This document shows positions 46,513 to 58,357 of a stretch of DNA of 64,000 nt, piece after piece. The notes beneath the pieces were generated by a model, which was not told where the DNA came from, searched no databases, and worked only from the letters and a program-made list of their open reading frames with translations. The translations under genes were made by a program, and so were the position numbers. The first letter of the stretch is position 1, and the number at the start of each line of letters is the position of its first letter. This DNA is from Saposhnikovia divaricata. Taxonomy: Eukaryota; Streptophyta; Magnoliopsida; Apiales; Apiaceae. The stretch spans positions 11,026,001 to 11,090,000 of the forward strand of contig CM071595.1 in the NCBI GenBank assembly GCA_036435485.1, in the 5' to 3' direction.

Positions 46513-48730
46513 TCTAATACAGCAGGGCTTGCTAACATCTATTCCCTTATTGTCGTTGTTTTCGATTTTTTCATCCTCGTCCGAAGAATACAAATCATCA
46601 GTTTCGCCATCACTGTTGAAATCAGCATCACTGTCCCCCATTGATTCACTGTCAGTATCACTGTCCCCCATTAATTCACTGTCAGTATCACTGTCCCCCA
46701 TTAATTGAGCATCACTGTCCCCCATGGAGTGATATGAGAGCTTCAGATCCTTAATCTGCTGAGATATCCTTCTTTCTAAATCAGCTCCTACATTGGCAAC
46801 ACCGTGCGACACATCAAGAGATTCAAGATGTGGACAATTCTCAAGAATTGCCAGCAAGCCATCACTTGTCATCTTATTGGGTCCATGGAGCTCCAGATGA
46901 CGTAGTCCAGTCATGTGTCCTGCAATAGCTAGAGCATCTTCATCACACCCCATTTTTGGCCGTCTATACGATGCATTGATCAATTTCAATGATTTCAGCT
47001 GAGGGCAACATCGTGCCGCAATTTCAATAGCTTTCTTAAAGCGGCAAACACAGTCAAGGTGAAGTTCCTCTAACAAAGGAAGTCTTTCAAGCATTTCACT
47101 CAACCATTCACTCATAATGTCAGAGGAAGAAAAAAGGCATAGACGCCTCAGCTGACTTGATCTGTGTACATGTAGGAAAGGAATGCCGTAAAGTCAAAAC
47201 TTGGGACCAAAAAATATATGTACATAATTGTTGCATACAACAGATTAATGCGGAGTCCAAACGCGAGTAATTATAAACTAAAAAAGACGCACCAGAAGCA
47301 TAATATGTCTTCGATCTCTAGAATTTTTTTTTATAGACAGAATTGTTTCCACAAGTTCACATTAGAGATCAAACTAACTAAAGCAGCGATAGCAATTCAG
47401 CTGGAGATCTGTTATTTAGTATGCTAATCCTTCTGCCTATAGAAGGACGCCATCATCCAAATTCTACGAAATTCATTGACAACAAAATATATTTACAAAG
47501 GATAGAGACACATAGAAATAATAATGGCCCCTACTACCTCACTCATGTTGTGTTTGGTTAGGGTGAATGGAATGAAATATATGAAATTAAAGGAAAAGAA
47601 TGGAGATTGGAAGGAAGATTTGAAAAAAAATGAGATGTTGCAAAATTATTATGATAAGAAGTGTAAAGAAAATGGATGGGATAAGGAATGAAACATTCCC
47701 TCTCAACTTGAGGTGTTTAAATTATAATGTAGGTGATAAGGAATGTAATGGACTAAAGAATGAAAATTTTGGATATTTAACTATTTTATACTTCAAATCT
47801 CATTTCATTCCATTCCAATCATCCCAACCAAACACAACATCGGTCTTAAAGTATCACCCAAATAAGAACAATGCTCCAAATGAAAAACCAAATGTAGACC
47901 ACTTTTTTCAATGTTTATATGATCTGTTATGCACTTCATCTCCAGGAGCATAACATTAGGCTATGTTTGTTTTGAAGGATTATAATCCTCTAACTACTAT
48001 GTTATTCATCTCGAATTTAAAGTCACCCCATAGATCTACATTTCGAATATCTATATAGTTACTTCCGTGAGATTATAATGGTATTACAATCACATAGAAA
48101 TAAATCAAAAGGATTTAAAAGCCACTTCAATGGGAAATAAAATAAGATAATAATCCTTATATTTCCTAAAAACAAACATGGCCTTAATTTTCACAATTTT
48201 ATGGTTCTTGTGACCTTGTCCCTAGTACATAAACATGCATACACAAAATCAAATCAAAACACACAAGTGCCAAAGGTACAGTTCTTGAATTCTCGAAAAA
48301 CAGCATTATACCGAACACAACCTTTTCTTTTTTTTTTTTTGTATTCGATCGTCAATTACAGAAATTTAAATTTACGAAACACGAAATCATACCGATCAAA
48401 GACATATCGAAGCAGATTATAAGGGTGCCCCCAAATCTGGAGATCAAGATCCACCAATTGGCCACAGCTCAAGTCCACTGCTTTGGTAACCACATGTTTC
48501 AATATTTTTGGTGATTTTTCATAATCCGAATGTTTTATTACTACGACCCGCCACATTTCCGGGTCGGAGCAGATTTGACGCCATGTTTTACACACTTTCC
48601 GAGCACTCATCAGCACCTCAACTGCACCTAAACGTACAAGAATTGATGACGTCAGATCCGCCGGAAGTGCCAGCCAGTTCGGGGTCCTCTCCGCCGGCGG
48701 TGGGATCGGATTTGATGGGCACGCCATTGA
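46390..48730 (-). CDS. F-box/LRR protein B with altered tail
   Basis: Exon 1 is 48730-48393 and exon 2 47161-46390 (donor GATCG/GTATGA, acceptor TACACAG), together 1110 nt or 369 residues. ATG 48730 begins MACPSNPIPPP, as in gene D; the frame is open further upstream only through MITE sequence. F-box: LALPADLTSSILVRLGAVEV and VCKTWRQIC. LRR: LEELHLD, CCPQLKSLKLI, GLRHLELHGPNKMTSDGLLAI, CPHLESLDV. After the LRRs are three 30-bp repeats coding GDSDTDS-type units (46620-46725). The C-terminus (IEQRLARLENIVFQQN) is unlike its paralogs and comes from inserted DNA. Likely role: substrate receptor of an SCF ubiquitin ligase. Confidence 0.75.
47547..47838. mobile_element. MITE in gene B intron
   Basis: About 290 bp with imperfect long inverted ends: GTTGTGTTTGGTTAGGG at the left, the reverse complement of CATCCCAACCAAACACAAC at the right, both continuing into GGAATGAAAT-type words. 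No clear target duplication could be set. Confidence 0.65.
47959..48183. mobile_element. Old intronic MITE, copy in gene B
   Basis: Inverted ends GGCTATGTTTGTTTT and the complement of AAACAAACATGGCC, flanked by TTA on both sides (47956-47958, 48184-48186). Same position as in genes A, C and D. Confidence 0.75.
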
Positions 48731-48790
48731 TGGTTTTTGGGGCTTAGGTAAAGAATAAAGTGAAATGGAGCGTCTATCTGGTGTACATAC

Positions 48791-49634
48791 GAGAGAACTC
48801 TGACCAATCACTAAATCACTATAATAATCATAATGCAATACTAAAATAGTGCCAATCACTAAATCACTATAATAATGATAATGCAATACTAAAATAGTGA
48901 TCCAATATTACCAAATAAGTTTTGGGTTATCAAATTTGGTGACAAAAGTACATTTGGTGATCCTTGGTCACCAAATTTGGTGACTTTCAAAATTCCAACA
49001 ATGCCTCTATATTTGTTAACAAAACAATTATTTTCCATCTATGTCCTACTATTTGTTCTTGTAATTTTTTTCCAAATTTTTTTCCAACTTATATGTTTTT
49101 GTAATTTTTAACTTTAAATTTTTATCAATTAAAACTTCTTTTCTTCTTAATTCTTGTTAATTCTAAAAAAAAATTTTAACTTTAAACTTTCACACAAAAT
49201 ATTGAAAAAAATTCTTAACCGTGAATTATAAACAAAACATCAAATTTAATTATAAAAATAATATCAAAATGATAAATAGGAAGTTCCTGGAGTGCCAACT
49301 TTCTCTACTCATTTTGAGCTCTTACCATTTGTAGTTCGTAAAGCTTTTGTCTATCAGCAGCTCCTTATTTGAAGACTAAATTTTAACAAAATTTGGATAT
49401 TGATTTTTTTATAAATAATTTTTTATATTAATAAATGTAATATTATGTGACCATAACATTACAATTTAAAATGTAATAGATATTAATAATGTAAAAATTG
49501 AACACAAAGTTAGAATATTCTATTTTATTGGTGAAAGATTCTTTTTAGTGTCAAGTATGGTGACCATGGATTGGAGTGCATTTTGTAAATAGTATAATTT
49601 GACACTATTTTGGTGTCTTGGGTTGGAGATGGTC
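48791..49634. mobile_element. MITE upstream of gene B (first of a tandem pair)
   Basis: Same family as the next entry: both share the CACCAAATTTGGTGAC palindrome and the TTGGGTTGGAGATGGTC end. Its left end is degraded and carries a 56-bp tandem duplication. It begins about 60 bp before the ATG of gene B, so it makes up the promoter. Confidence 0.7.
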
Positions 49635-49637
49635 TTA

Positions 49638-50342
49638 GAGCAACTCCAACCCATCACTAAATCACTATAATAGTGATGGATATAGTGTCAAACTCACTCC
49701 AATGCAACACTAAAATGGTGACCCAAGATCACCAAATGAGTTTTGGGTCACCAAATTTGGTGACAAAAGTACATTTGGTGATCCTTGGTCACCAAATTTG
49801 GTGACTTTCAAAATTATAACAATATCCCTATATTTGTTAACAAAACAACTTTTTCCCATCTATGTCCTACTATTTGTTCTTGTAATTTTTTTCCAACTTA
49901 TTTGTTCTCATAATTTTAACTTTAAATTTTTATCAATTGAAACTTCTTTTCTTCTTAGCTCTTGTTAAATTTTTATCTATGCCCTACTATTTTTTTTTGA
50001 AACATCTATGCCCTACTATTTATTCCTAGCTCTTGTTAATTCTAAAATTCTAAAATATCAATTTTCAACAAAATTTGGATATTGATTTTTTTTATAAATA
50101 ATTTTTATATTAATAAATTTAATATTATGCCACCATAACATTACAATTTAAAATATAATATATATTAATAATGTAAATTGAACAAAGTTAGAATATTCTA
50201 TTTTATTGGTGAAAGATTCCTTTTAGTGTCAAGTATACTGTATAGTGATCATGGGTTGGAGTGTATTTTGTGAATGGTGTAATTTTATCATCAAAATAGT
50301 GTCCCTAGGACACTATTTTAGTGTCTTGGGTTGGAGATGGTC
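49638..50342. mobile_element. MITE, second of the tandem pair
   Basis: 705 bp with inverted ends GAGCAACTCCAACCC and GACCATCTCCAACCC and TTA on both sides (49635-49637, 50343-50345). The left TTA is also the right boundary of the first copy. No coding capacity. Confidence 0.78.
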
Positions 50343-50345
50343 TTA

Positions 50346-51736
50346 GAAAAATAGGAAATGTTAGTAATAATAAAATTAATAAATATAAAATTTACTGATA
50401 ATTATCTATAAATATTTCATACATTTTAAATTTAATATGTTTTCTTAAATTTTGATCGAATTAAATGTTTTTTTGACCAAATTTATGTTTATTGACCGAA
50501 TTTTCGTTTATTAACTGTTTTTTACATAAAATAATTTTTATCGCAGTGTTGCTAAAATTCACTTTAAAAGCCAGTAAGGCACTGAATAACAGTTAATCGG
50601 AGATTAATTTCGATTAATCACCGTTTTGTAGAACGCTGCTGATAAGTAGTAATGAGAAAAATTGTATTGGATCCAATTATCAAAATTAGTGTCATTCATC
50701 GAAATCAGAGAATACATTAAATTTTTCATATTAGTAAAGTTAAGGGTGGAGAAGAATTGAATATTCAATTCGGACTTTAATAATCAAATTCAAATTATAT
50801 TTTTTAAATCAGTAAAATTCTATTCCAATTTCAATTTAACAAATGTTCTCTTAAATCGGATAAAAAATGATATCATGAGATCTCAATTGTCGAAATTAAT
50901 GTGTTTAATTATTATGATAGTGTCCCCTGTCATGCATGGTGGTAGTAGAAAATAACAAACTCATAAAGTTTTATAATAATAATTAAAATATACTAATTTA
51001 TTATCACTCTAGTACATTCAGTCCTACTTCAGAGAAGAGAGAGCACAAACAAAAGTTTTGTGTCTGGAAACTTCAGTCAAATGTTTGGTCATACACGTTA
51101 AACAAGCAATTGTTCAAAGCTGCCTGATAATTAACTGATAATTTTATGTTTAAATGGTTTCTTTTCTGCAATGATCACGATAACCAGTGACTGAACCATG
51201 AGCATATACCTTAATCTGTATGAATTAACTGACAGAACATTGCCAAACATAGAAAACAACATGTATCCTCAGTAGATTAGAGATACACACACGGAGTCGC
51301 AAGTGATACAAACGAAACTAGTAGATACCCATATTCAGGCATATCACAAAAGAACCATCAACAACTTGCTTCTGCATCATATGATAATTCTGGGCTGCAC
51401 TAGAATGTCGACTAAATGTTTAACTAATTACCTAATAAATTAAGTCCATCCGTTCTAACATCCTCGAGCAAGTAGCAACTCTGGCACCTGCATTTGGCTC
51501 ACATCTTTTAAGGTAAGAGATAATGCCCGATCAATGCTATAAAACAGGAAAAAGAAGCCCAGAAAAGAACAAAATTTTCAAAAAAAGTAAAAAGCAAGCA
51601 ATTAAACCACCAGAAGGTGAAAAATTCCCAACTCTAACTCATTGTTATAACAAGCTTCACGTACCCTAAAAAACAACTTAATCAGAATCTCTGTCACCGC
51701 CACCAGGACATTCGCCCACCAGGACATTCGCTATCA
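50346..51736. other. Intergenic DNA between genes B and C
   Basis: No gene is seen. AT-rich DNA; 50560-50645 has a GATTAATC-rich segment related in inverted orientation to 41920-42029. From about 51060 it is the shared 3' flank of the F-box unit. Confidence 0.5.
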
Positions 51737-54700
51737 TTAGTCATCGGAAATTGTGATGGTATCTGAAAGTCCAGAAGAAGCATCCTCGTCCAAAGCTCTA
51801 ATATCAGATAGCTCATAAGGATCATCCTCATACAAAAAATCCGTATTATTCAAAAAATCTACATAATCAAAATCAACATCATTGTGCTTGCGGCAGTATG
51901 AGAGCCTCAGATCCTTAATCTGCAGAGATAGCCTTCTCACCAGATCAGTTCCTACGTTAGCAACATTAAGGCACACATCAAGAGATTCAAGATGAGGACA
52001 ATTCTCAAGAATTGCCAGCAAGCCATCACATGTAATCTTATTGGGTCCAGAGAGCTGCAGATGGTGTAGTCCAGGGACGTTCTCTACAATAGCTAGAGCA
52101 TCTTCATCACACCCCATTTTTGGGCATAAGTATCCTGCGTTGATCAATTTCAATGATTTCAGCTGAGGGCAACAACGCCCTGCAATTTCAATAGCTTCCT
52201 TAAAGTTGCAACGGCAGTCAAGGTGAAGTTCTTCCAAAAGTGAAAGTCTTTCAAGCATTTTGCTCATCATTTTGCTCGTAAAGTTAGCAGAAGATGAAAG
52301 ATATAGACGTCTCAGCCGACTTGATCTGGAAGCATGTAGGAAAGGCATGCCATAAAAGTCAGTAATTGTGACCACCAAATATACGCATATGGTTGCAACA
52401 TAGTACTTGCAAGAGCCTAAAAGTCAATAATTATATTCTAAACAACATATACCAGGAGCATTATATGTAATATGTCTACGCTTTCTAGAAATTCTTTTGT
52501 AGACAGAATTGGTGTCATAATTTCACGTAATTTAAGCAGTGATCGTGATTCAGCTGAAGATCCGTTCCTTAGTACCATAATCCTCATGCCTACTGAAGGA
52601 CACCATCATCAGAATTCTTTTGTACTGCACTTCTTTCTAGGTTTCTATGAACTCTTATACACTTCGTCTACAAGAGTATAACATTAGGCTATGTTTTTTT
52701 TAAGGATTACAATCCTCAAACTATTATTTTATCTATCTCAAGTTTAAAGGAACATAATCCCATAGATCCACAATTCCATATTTTGATCATCTTTCTAGTT
52801 CATTCCCATGGGATTATAATAGCACATAGTATGTTACTCGGACTCGGCTAGAAGTGTCCGACATGGATACGTGTCCATGTGTCGGACTCGGCAATATTTT
52901 GAAAAACGTGCATGTTTTTGGCCTAAAATAAGTGTCCAAGTCCAAGTGTCCGTGTCCGAGTGTCGAGTGTCCGACACGGGTACTCCTAGGGAAAATGAAG
53001 AGTCCGAGTAACATAGGCACATACTACAATCCCATAGAAATGAATCAAAAAGATTGTTGAAAATTAGTTCTATGGGGTAATAGTCCTTTAAATTACAAAA
53101 AATACAAGGTAAGCGTCCGGGAATTATAATCGCCCTAAACAAACATGGCATTACACTTCGCTAGTACTTGTTCAACCTGACTTTATATTTTGAAAAATTG
53201 GTACACAAATAGAGCAATATGTATACGCAAAATAAAAATACAACACAAATTTACGAAAACCCCTATACATAAAAAGTTATCTAGCACAATTATATAACTG
53301 ATACTAGTACCCAAAAGGAAGCTAAATATTTATAATCAAATTGAGACAAATCAAAAAGGCAAATTATTAATACGCTCAGAGTGTAGCTTAGCACGAATCA
53401 TATCAAATTACACCGTAACTTGCTGAAATTACAAATTTTGCTTTATACTGTCTACTCAATCATCTACATAGTTGATATATAGTACAGTCTGAGTTAGACC
53501 TATCGTATACTTTCGTGTTGTGTATTTTCATGTTTCGTATACATTACTCCTAAACTCAAACACGACCCATTAAGAATTTGTGTCGTTTCGTGTTTGTGTA
53601 CGTTTCGTGTCGTATTTCGTGTAATTCTAAATAGAATTAAAAATAAAACAAATATATATATATATATATATATAAATGTTAGATTTTTCGATTAAATTTT
53701 TACTAGTTACCTCTTAAGTTAATAATTCATAATGAGTTAAGTATGGTCAAATCTTGTTAAACTTAAATTTCAAACTATTTTCTATATTCTTTTTTATAAA
53801 AATTACATATACACCCTATGGCTTTTTTATAAAAATTACATATACACCCTATGGTCTGAAACATTTATTTATAATATGTATTTATATAATTTTAAATTTC
53901 TATTTAATTATTTATGTTTTTCGTGTATTTTCGTTTCGTGTCGTGTACTCAAGGGTAAACCCAAAACCGACACTAAATTTACCCGTGTAATTTCGTGTTT
54001 GTGTACCGAAAAGGTGAACACAAACACGATATTATCGTGTCGTTACAAACAAAAACAACGTTTACTTGTTACACTTATAACTGGGCTAGTTAACATAAAA
54101 CATCTCCAAAGGAACCCAAAACCTACATTGGGTAAATTGTCAAAAAAATAGCATCATACGAAACATAATAATTCTTTTTTGGGTTTGTCTAATGTGTGCC
54201 CAAGGGCACATGCTAAGAATCCGTGCTTGATAAGTTGTCAAATTTTGATTGGTGGATATTTATGTGAATCCAGAGGTCCATCATTATTAATTACATTTCC
54301 ACCAATCAAAATTTGACAACTCATCCTAGCATGTGGCCTTGGGCACACACTAGAAAAACCGTTCTTTTTTATCATTAATTACAGAAATTTAAATCTACGA
54401 AACACGAAATTATACCGATCAAAGATGTAACGAAACCAATTAGGAAGGTGCCCCTTAATCTGGATATCAAGATGGATCAACTGGCCACAGCTCAAGTCCA
54501 CTGCTTTGGTAACCACATGTTTCAATATTTTTGGTGCTTTTTCATAATCCGCATGTTTTATTTCCACGACCCGCCACATTTTCGGGTCGGAGCAGATTTG
54601 GCGCCATGTTTTACACACTTTCCGAGCACTCATCAGCACCTCAACTGCACCTAAACGTACAAGAATTGATGACGTCAGCTCCGCCGGGAGGTCCGCCCAG

Positions 54701-54741
54701 TTCCGGCTCCTCTCCGGCGGCGGTGGGGCCGGGGACGCCAT
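51737..54741 (-). CDS. F-box/LRR protein C
   Basis: Exon 1 is 54741-54416 and exon 2 52325-51737 (donor GATCG/GTATAA, acceptor CTTCCAG), together 915 nt or 304 residues. No stop or lost splice site is seen, so this is the cleanest copy. F-box: WADLPAELTSSILVRLGA and KVCKTWRQICSDPKMWRVV. LRR segments: LEELHLDCRCNF, CCPQLKSLKLINAG, GLHHLQLSGPNKITCDGLLAI, CPHLESLDVC. The tail is acidic but shorter than in A. The protein probably binds a SKP1-like adaptor through the F-box and a substrate through the LRRs. The intron holds three transposon insertions. Confidence 0.82.
52687..53150. mobile_element. Old intronic MITE, copy in gene C, with a nested element
   Basis: Inverted ends GGCTATGTTT and the complement of AAACAAACATGGCA, TTA on both sides (52684-52686, 53151-53153). 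It is longer than in the paralogs because another element (52829-53016) sits inside. Confidence 0.75.
52829..53016. mobile_element. MITE with TATGTTACTCGGACT ends, hAT-like
   Basis: 188 bp; inverted ends GTATGTTACTCGGACT and CTATGTTACTCGGACT; GCACATA on both sides (52822-52828, 53017-53023), extended to 8 bp with one mismatch. The inner part repeats GTGTCCGACACGG-like palindromes. An 8-bp duplication suggests hAT. Confidence 0.72.
53500..54060. repeat. TTCGTGT-word region, TA microsatellite and 32-bp direct repeat
   Basis: Both sides (53510-53630 and 53915-54060) are dense in TTCGTGT / CGTGTCGTGT words and their complements. A TA run is at 53649-53673. A 32-bp unit ending TACACCCTATGG occurs twice (about 53789 and 53824). 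It probably is a decayed DNA transposon; its ends could not be set. Confidence 0.5.
54181..54361. mobile_element. MULE-type MITE in gene C intron
   Basis: 181 bp with inverted ends GGGTTTGTCTAATGTGTGCCC and CGGTTTTTCTAGTGTGTGCCC. TTCTTTTTT lies on both sides (54172-54180 and 54362-54370), a 9-bp duplication typical of Mutator-like elements. It sits about 55 bp inside the intron from the gene C donor. Confidence 0.8.
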
Positions 54742-55023
54742 TGATGTTGATAGAAGTTTAGGTCTAAGAATTTTAAGACTGAAATGGAGCGTGTCTTTTG
54801 TATACAAAGGGACGTTCGGGTAAATGGGTTACTAACAAATTAGGAAAGACTTACAAGAAAAAATATGAAATTAATTTTTGAATGAAAAATTTTATTTAAT
54901 AATAAATTAGTTTTAAATTATTATTAAATTTATCTCAAAATTCATGTCATCACTCGAAACAGGTTTAAATTGGATCGAATTTGAATGTATTTCAAGATGA
55001 TATTAAGTTGGAAAGATTTCTTT

Positions 55024-55320
55024 TTACTAGATTATAACTCGTGCTACGCATACGATAGTTTTTCACAATAATTATGATATATAATAATAACAATTAAATA
55101 AAAAAAATAACTTTATATTTAAAAATCAAATAAATTAATATTGAAAGAAATTATATTAATAAAATATTGTTTTTCTATATTATAACAAATGCAATCAAAA
55201 ATAAAATGATTTAGATTTTCTATATTTGTCATGTGATAAAATGTATAAATAAACTTACCAAAATTAAAAGATTTATTCAAATTTACATTAATAATTTTAC
55301 CATAAATATTAGGAGAATAT
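55024..55320. repeat. Direct repeat, left copy (ACTAGATTATA unit)
   Basis: Matches 56248-56560 over about 300 bp, both starting ACTAGATTATA and ending ACCATAAATATTA. The foldback element at 55357-56113 lies between, apparently inserted in the left copy, whose 3' part continues at about 56125-56247. Confidence 0.7.
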
Positions 55321-55356
55321 ATCAATAGTATTTAAATTTGTATACAAACTTAATAG

Positions 55357-56113
55357 ACCAAAATGTCTATTTTTCACAAGTGTTTGCCCAAAATACTGAT
55401 TTTCAAAAAAAGTGCCCGAAATACCGACGGGATACGGAGAATCGTCCTCCGTCTTAGCATGATGCGGAGCATCGTCCTCCGTATTACGTAGATACGGAGC
55501 TGCGTCTACCGTGTTATGCATGATACAGTGGACGGTGTTCCGTGTTAGGTGGGTGCGCAGCACTGTCACGAAACACGGTACAGCGTATCATGCATAACAC
55601 GGAAGACACAGCTCCGTATCATGCCCTATTACGGAAGATCGTGTTCCGCAACACACCCCCTATCACGGTACACGATCTACCGTGTCCCGTCGGTATTTTG
55701 GGCAAACAGTATTTATTTTTGATTATTTTGGGTGATGGCCCAAAATATTCATCTGGGAAACTGGTTGGCCCTTTTTACTGACGGGACACGGTACATCATG
55801 TACCGTGATATGAGGGTGTTGCGGAACACGATCTTCCGTAATAGGGCATGATACGGAACTGAGTCTTCCGTGTTATGCATGATACGGAAGACCATGCTCC
55901 GTGATTGTACTGCGCACCCACCTAACACGGAACACCGTCCACCACATCATGCATAACACGGAAGACGCAGCTCCGTATCTATGTAATACGGAGGACGATT
56001 CTCCGCATCATGCTAAAACGGAGGACGATTCTCCGTATCCCGTCGGTATTTCGGGCCATTTTTTTCAAAATCAGTATTTTGGGCAAAAACTTGTGAAAAA
56101 TAAGCATTTTGGT
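55357..56113. mobile_element. Foldback element with hairpin-word arms
   Basis: Nearly the whole 757 bp is a long imperfect inverted repeat: ACCAAAATG...CTATTTTTCACAAG at the left returns as CTTGTGAAAAATAAGCATTTTGGT at the right, around a centre near 55735. The arms contain repeated small hairpins such as ACGGAA-7 bases-TTCCGT, ACGGTA-7 bases-TACCGT and ACGGAG-7 bases-CTCCGT. No coding capacity and no clear target duplication. Confidence 0.8.
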
Positions 56114-56247
56114 AATTCTCTCAACGGTAATATGGATACCAAACCTAAAAATGAATTATCCAGTGGGTCAAAATCAATACAAAATCTTGTCCAAACCTAA
56201 ATACGTATACCAAATCTTAGGTAAAGGATATACAGTAATTTATAATA

Positions 56248-56690
56248 CTAGATTATAGCCCGTGATACGCACACGGTAATTTAAATTTCAATTTCATAAT
56301 AATTAAGATATATAATAATAATAATTAAATAAAGAAAATAATTTAATATTTATGATCAAATAAATTAATATTGAAAGAAATAATATTAGTAAAATATTAT
56401 TTTTCTATATTATAATAAATGCAATCAATGATAAATTATTTAGATTTTCTATATCTATTATGTGATAATATGTATCAATAAGCTTACAAAAATTAAAAGA
56501 TTTATTCAAATTTTCATTAATAATTTTACCATAAATATTAAGAAAATAATGGGTCAAATAATGAATTTGGATCTTTACCAAAAATGGATTATCTATTGGG
56601 TCAAAAATCAATATAAAATATTGTCCAAACCTAAATATGGATATCAAATTTTAGATAAGAGCTATCCACTAATTTATAATATATAGATAT
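56248..56690. repeat. Direct repeat, right copy (ACTAGATTATA unit)
   Basis: The uninterrupted unit of about 440 bp, beginning ACTAGATTATAGCCCGTG and ending near AATTTATAAT. Near its start CCCGTGATACGCACACGG can fold. Family not recognised. Confidence 0.65.
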
Positions 56691-57190
56691 AGATAGATAT
56701 ATAGATTTGATCCCAAATTATGTATTCTGTTATGGTCATTTGAGATTTCTCTCCTTCCTATTTTTTCTACATTAGGTAAATTAGACCACTTATTTAATTA
56801 TATATAATAAAAACTTACTATTGATTTAAAAATTTAATTATTTTATATTGTGTTTTCAAGAATTAGCTTTGACACTTACAATAGTGTTAAAAAGAAAAAC
56901 AACAGAAGGAAAAGGAAAGTGCAACAATTGAAGATTTATGACGGATACATAGACTATTTAATCTTAGGATTTAAAACACTTAGAATAGATACAAATTCTA
57001 CGAATTTGCTACGACTATATTTAAGTATGGAAAAATAAAAATAATATTTTCTTTGTTCGTCCAAAATTTTGAGATCATTACTACAAAGAACGGGCAAACG
57101 TCAGTAAATAAAAATTACTATATTTTCTTTGTTCTCCCAAAATTCGAGATCATTATTAGTGACAAAGTACGGGCGGATGTAGAATGCTAG
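56691..57190. other. Intergenic DNA between genes C and D
   Basis: No gene is seen. 57045-57175 has two copies of a TATTTTCTTTGTTC...GAGATCATTA segment, and a third related piece follows the MITE at 57361. Confidence 0.45.
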
Positions 57191-57360
57191 AGTCCCCAAA
57201 TTGGATCCCAAAAAAATTTTCAAATAACACATGTCATCTTCTGATTAGTCATATTATGATGGACCCTCTGGATTCACATCAATCACACCAATTAAAATAT
57301 CTCATACTACCAAATAACCAATGTCACGGGAACTCTTTTTGGGATCCAATTTGGGATCCC
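57191..57360. mobile_element. Short MITE with CAAATTGGATCCC ends
   Basis: About 170 bp. Left end AGTCCCCAAATTGGATCCCA; the right end is the complement of GGGATCCCAAATTGGATCCC. CTAG is found at both borders, but the exact target duplication is unclear. Confidence 0.65.
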
Positions 57361-58357
57361 TAGCCACTATATTTGCCAAACTATATTTTCTTTATTCTCC
57401 CGAAGGCCGAAATCACAGCGATAAAGGATGTAAAGATCCGAAGATGCCTGCCATTCCCATTCTAGATGTCACCGCTGCACAACCACTAATCTTAGTTACA
57501 GGAGTAGTATCTTGATTTCATGCAAGATCCCTTGTCTGATTCGTTCTTGTAAACAACTAATCCACATATTTGTATAGCAAAATCGACAGGTTTTGCGTCC
57601 ATAAGTTTTTTAAAAGACTACAATTTTTTTTAAAGTGTTGCATCAAACAAATGTTCTACTTTAAAAAGGGTAACAATTCTAAGATTGAAATATAATCAGC
57701 TAGCCTCTTAGTCGACTGCTTTGGAAAAGAACACAAGCTCTATGCTTGTTCACAAATCCATGATAATTAACAGATAATTTTATGTAAAAATGGCTTCTTT
57801 TTTGCAATGATCACGTCATCATGATAACCAGTGGCTGAAGCATACCCAAATACCTTAATCAGTACAAATTAACTATGACAATACGATTCAAAATATAGAA
57901 AACTAACATGTTAATATTTTTCTTAAATAACCTAGAACACTTGCAAAGTACATCAATATTTCTCATCCGTAGAACAGAGATACACATATAGTCGCAGTGA
58001 TACAAACGAAACTAGTAGACACCCGTATTCGGACAATTCACAAAAGCACCATCAACAAATTGCTTCTGCAACATATGATAATTTTGAGCTGCACTAGATT
58101 GCGAAATATACGTTAAGCTAATTGCCTAACAAAATAAGTCCATGCGTTTTAATTTCCTCGAACAAGCAGCAACACAGGCACCTGCATTTAGCTGACAGAT
58201 CATTTAAGCCAAGAGATGATGTCAGAGTGTCAGACCAATGCTATAAAACAGGAAATAAGAGGCCTAGAAAAGAACAATATACCCAGAACAGTAAAATGGA
58301 TGCACTTGAACCACCAAAATGTAAAAAAGCTTCACGTACCACAGAAAAATAACTTAG

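Noticed and set aside
48731..48886. A longer N-terminus of F-box gene B
   Set aside because: The frame is open upstream of ATG 48730, but it is largely MITE sequence with repeated YYSDLVIG units and has no counterpart in A, C or D.
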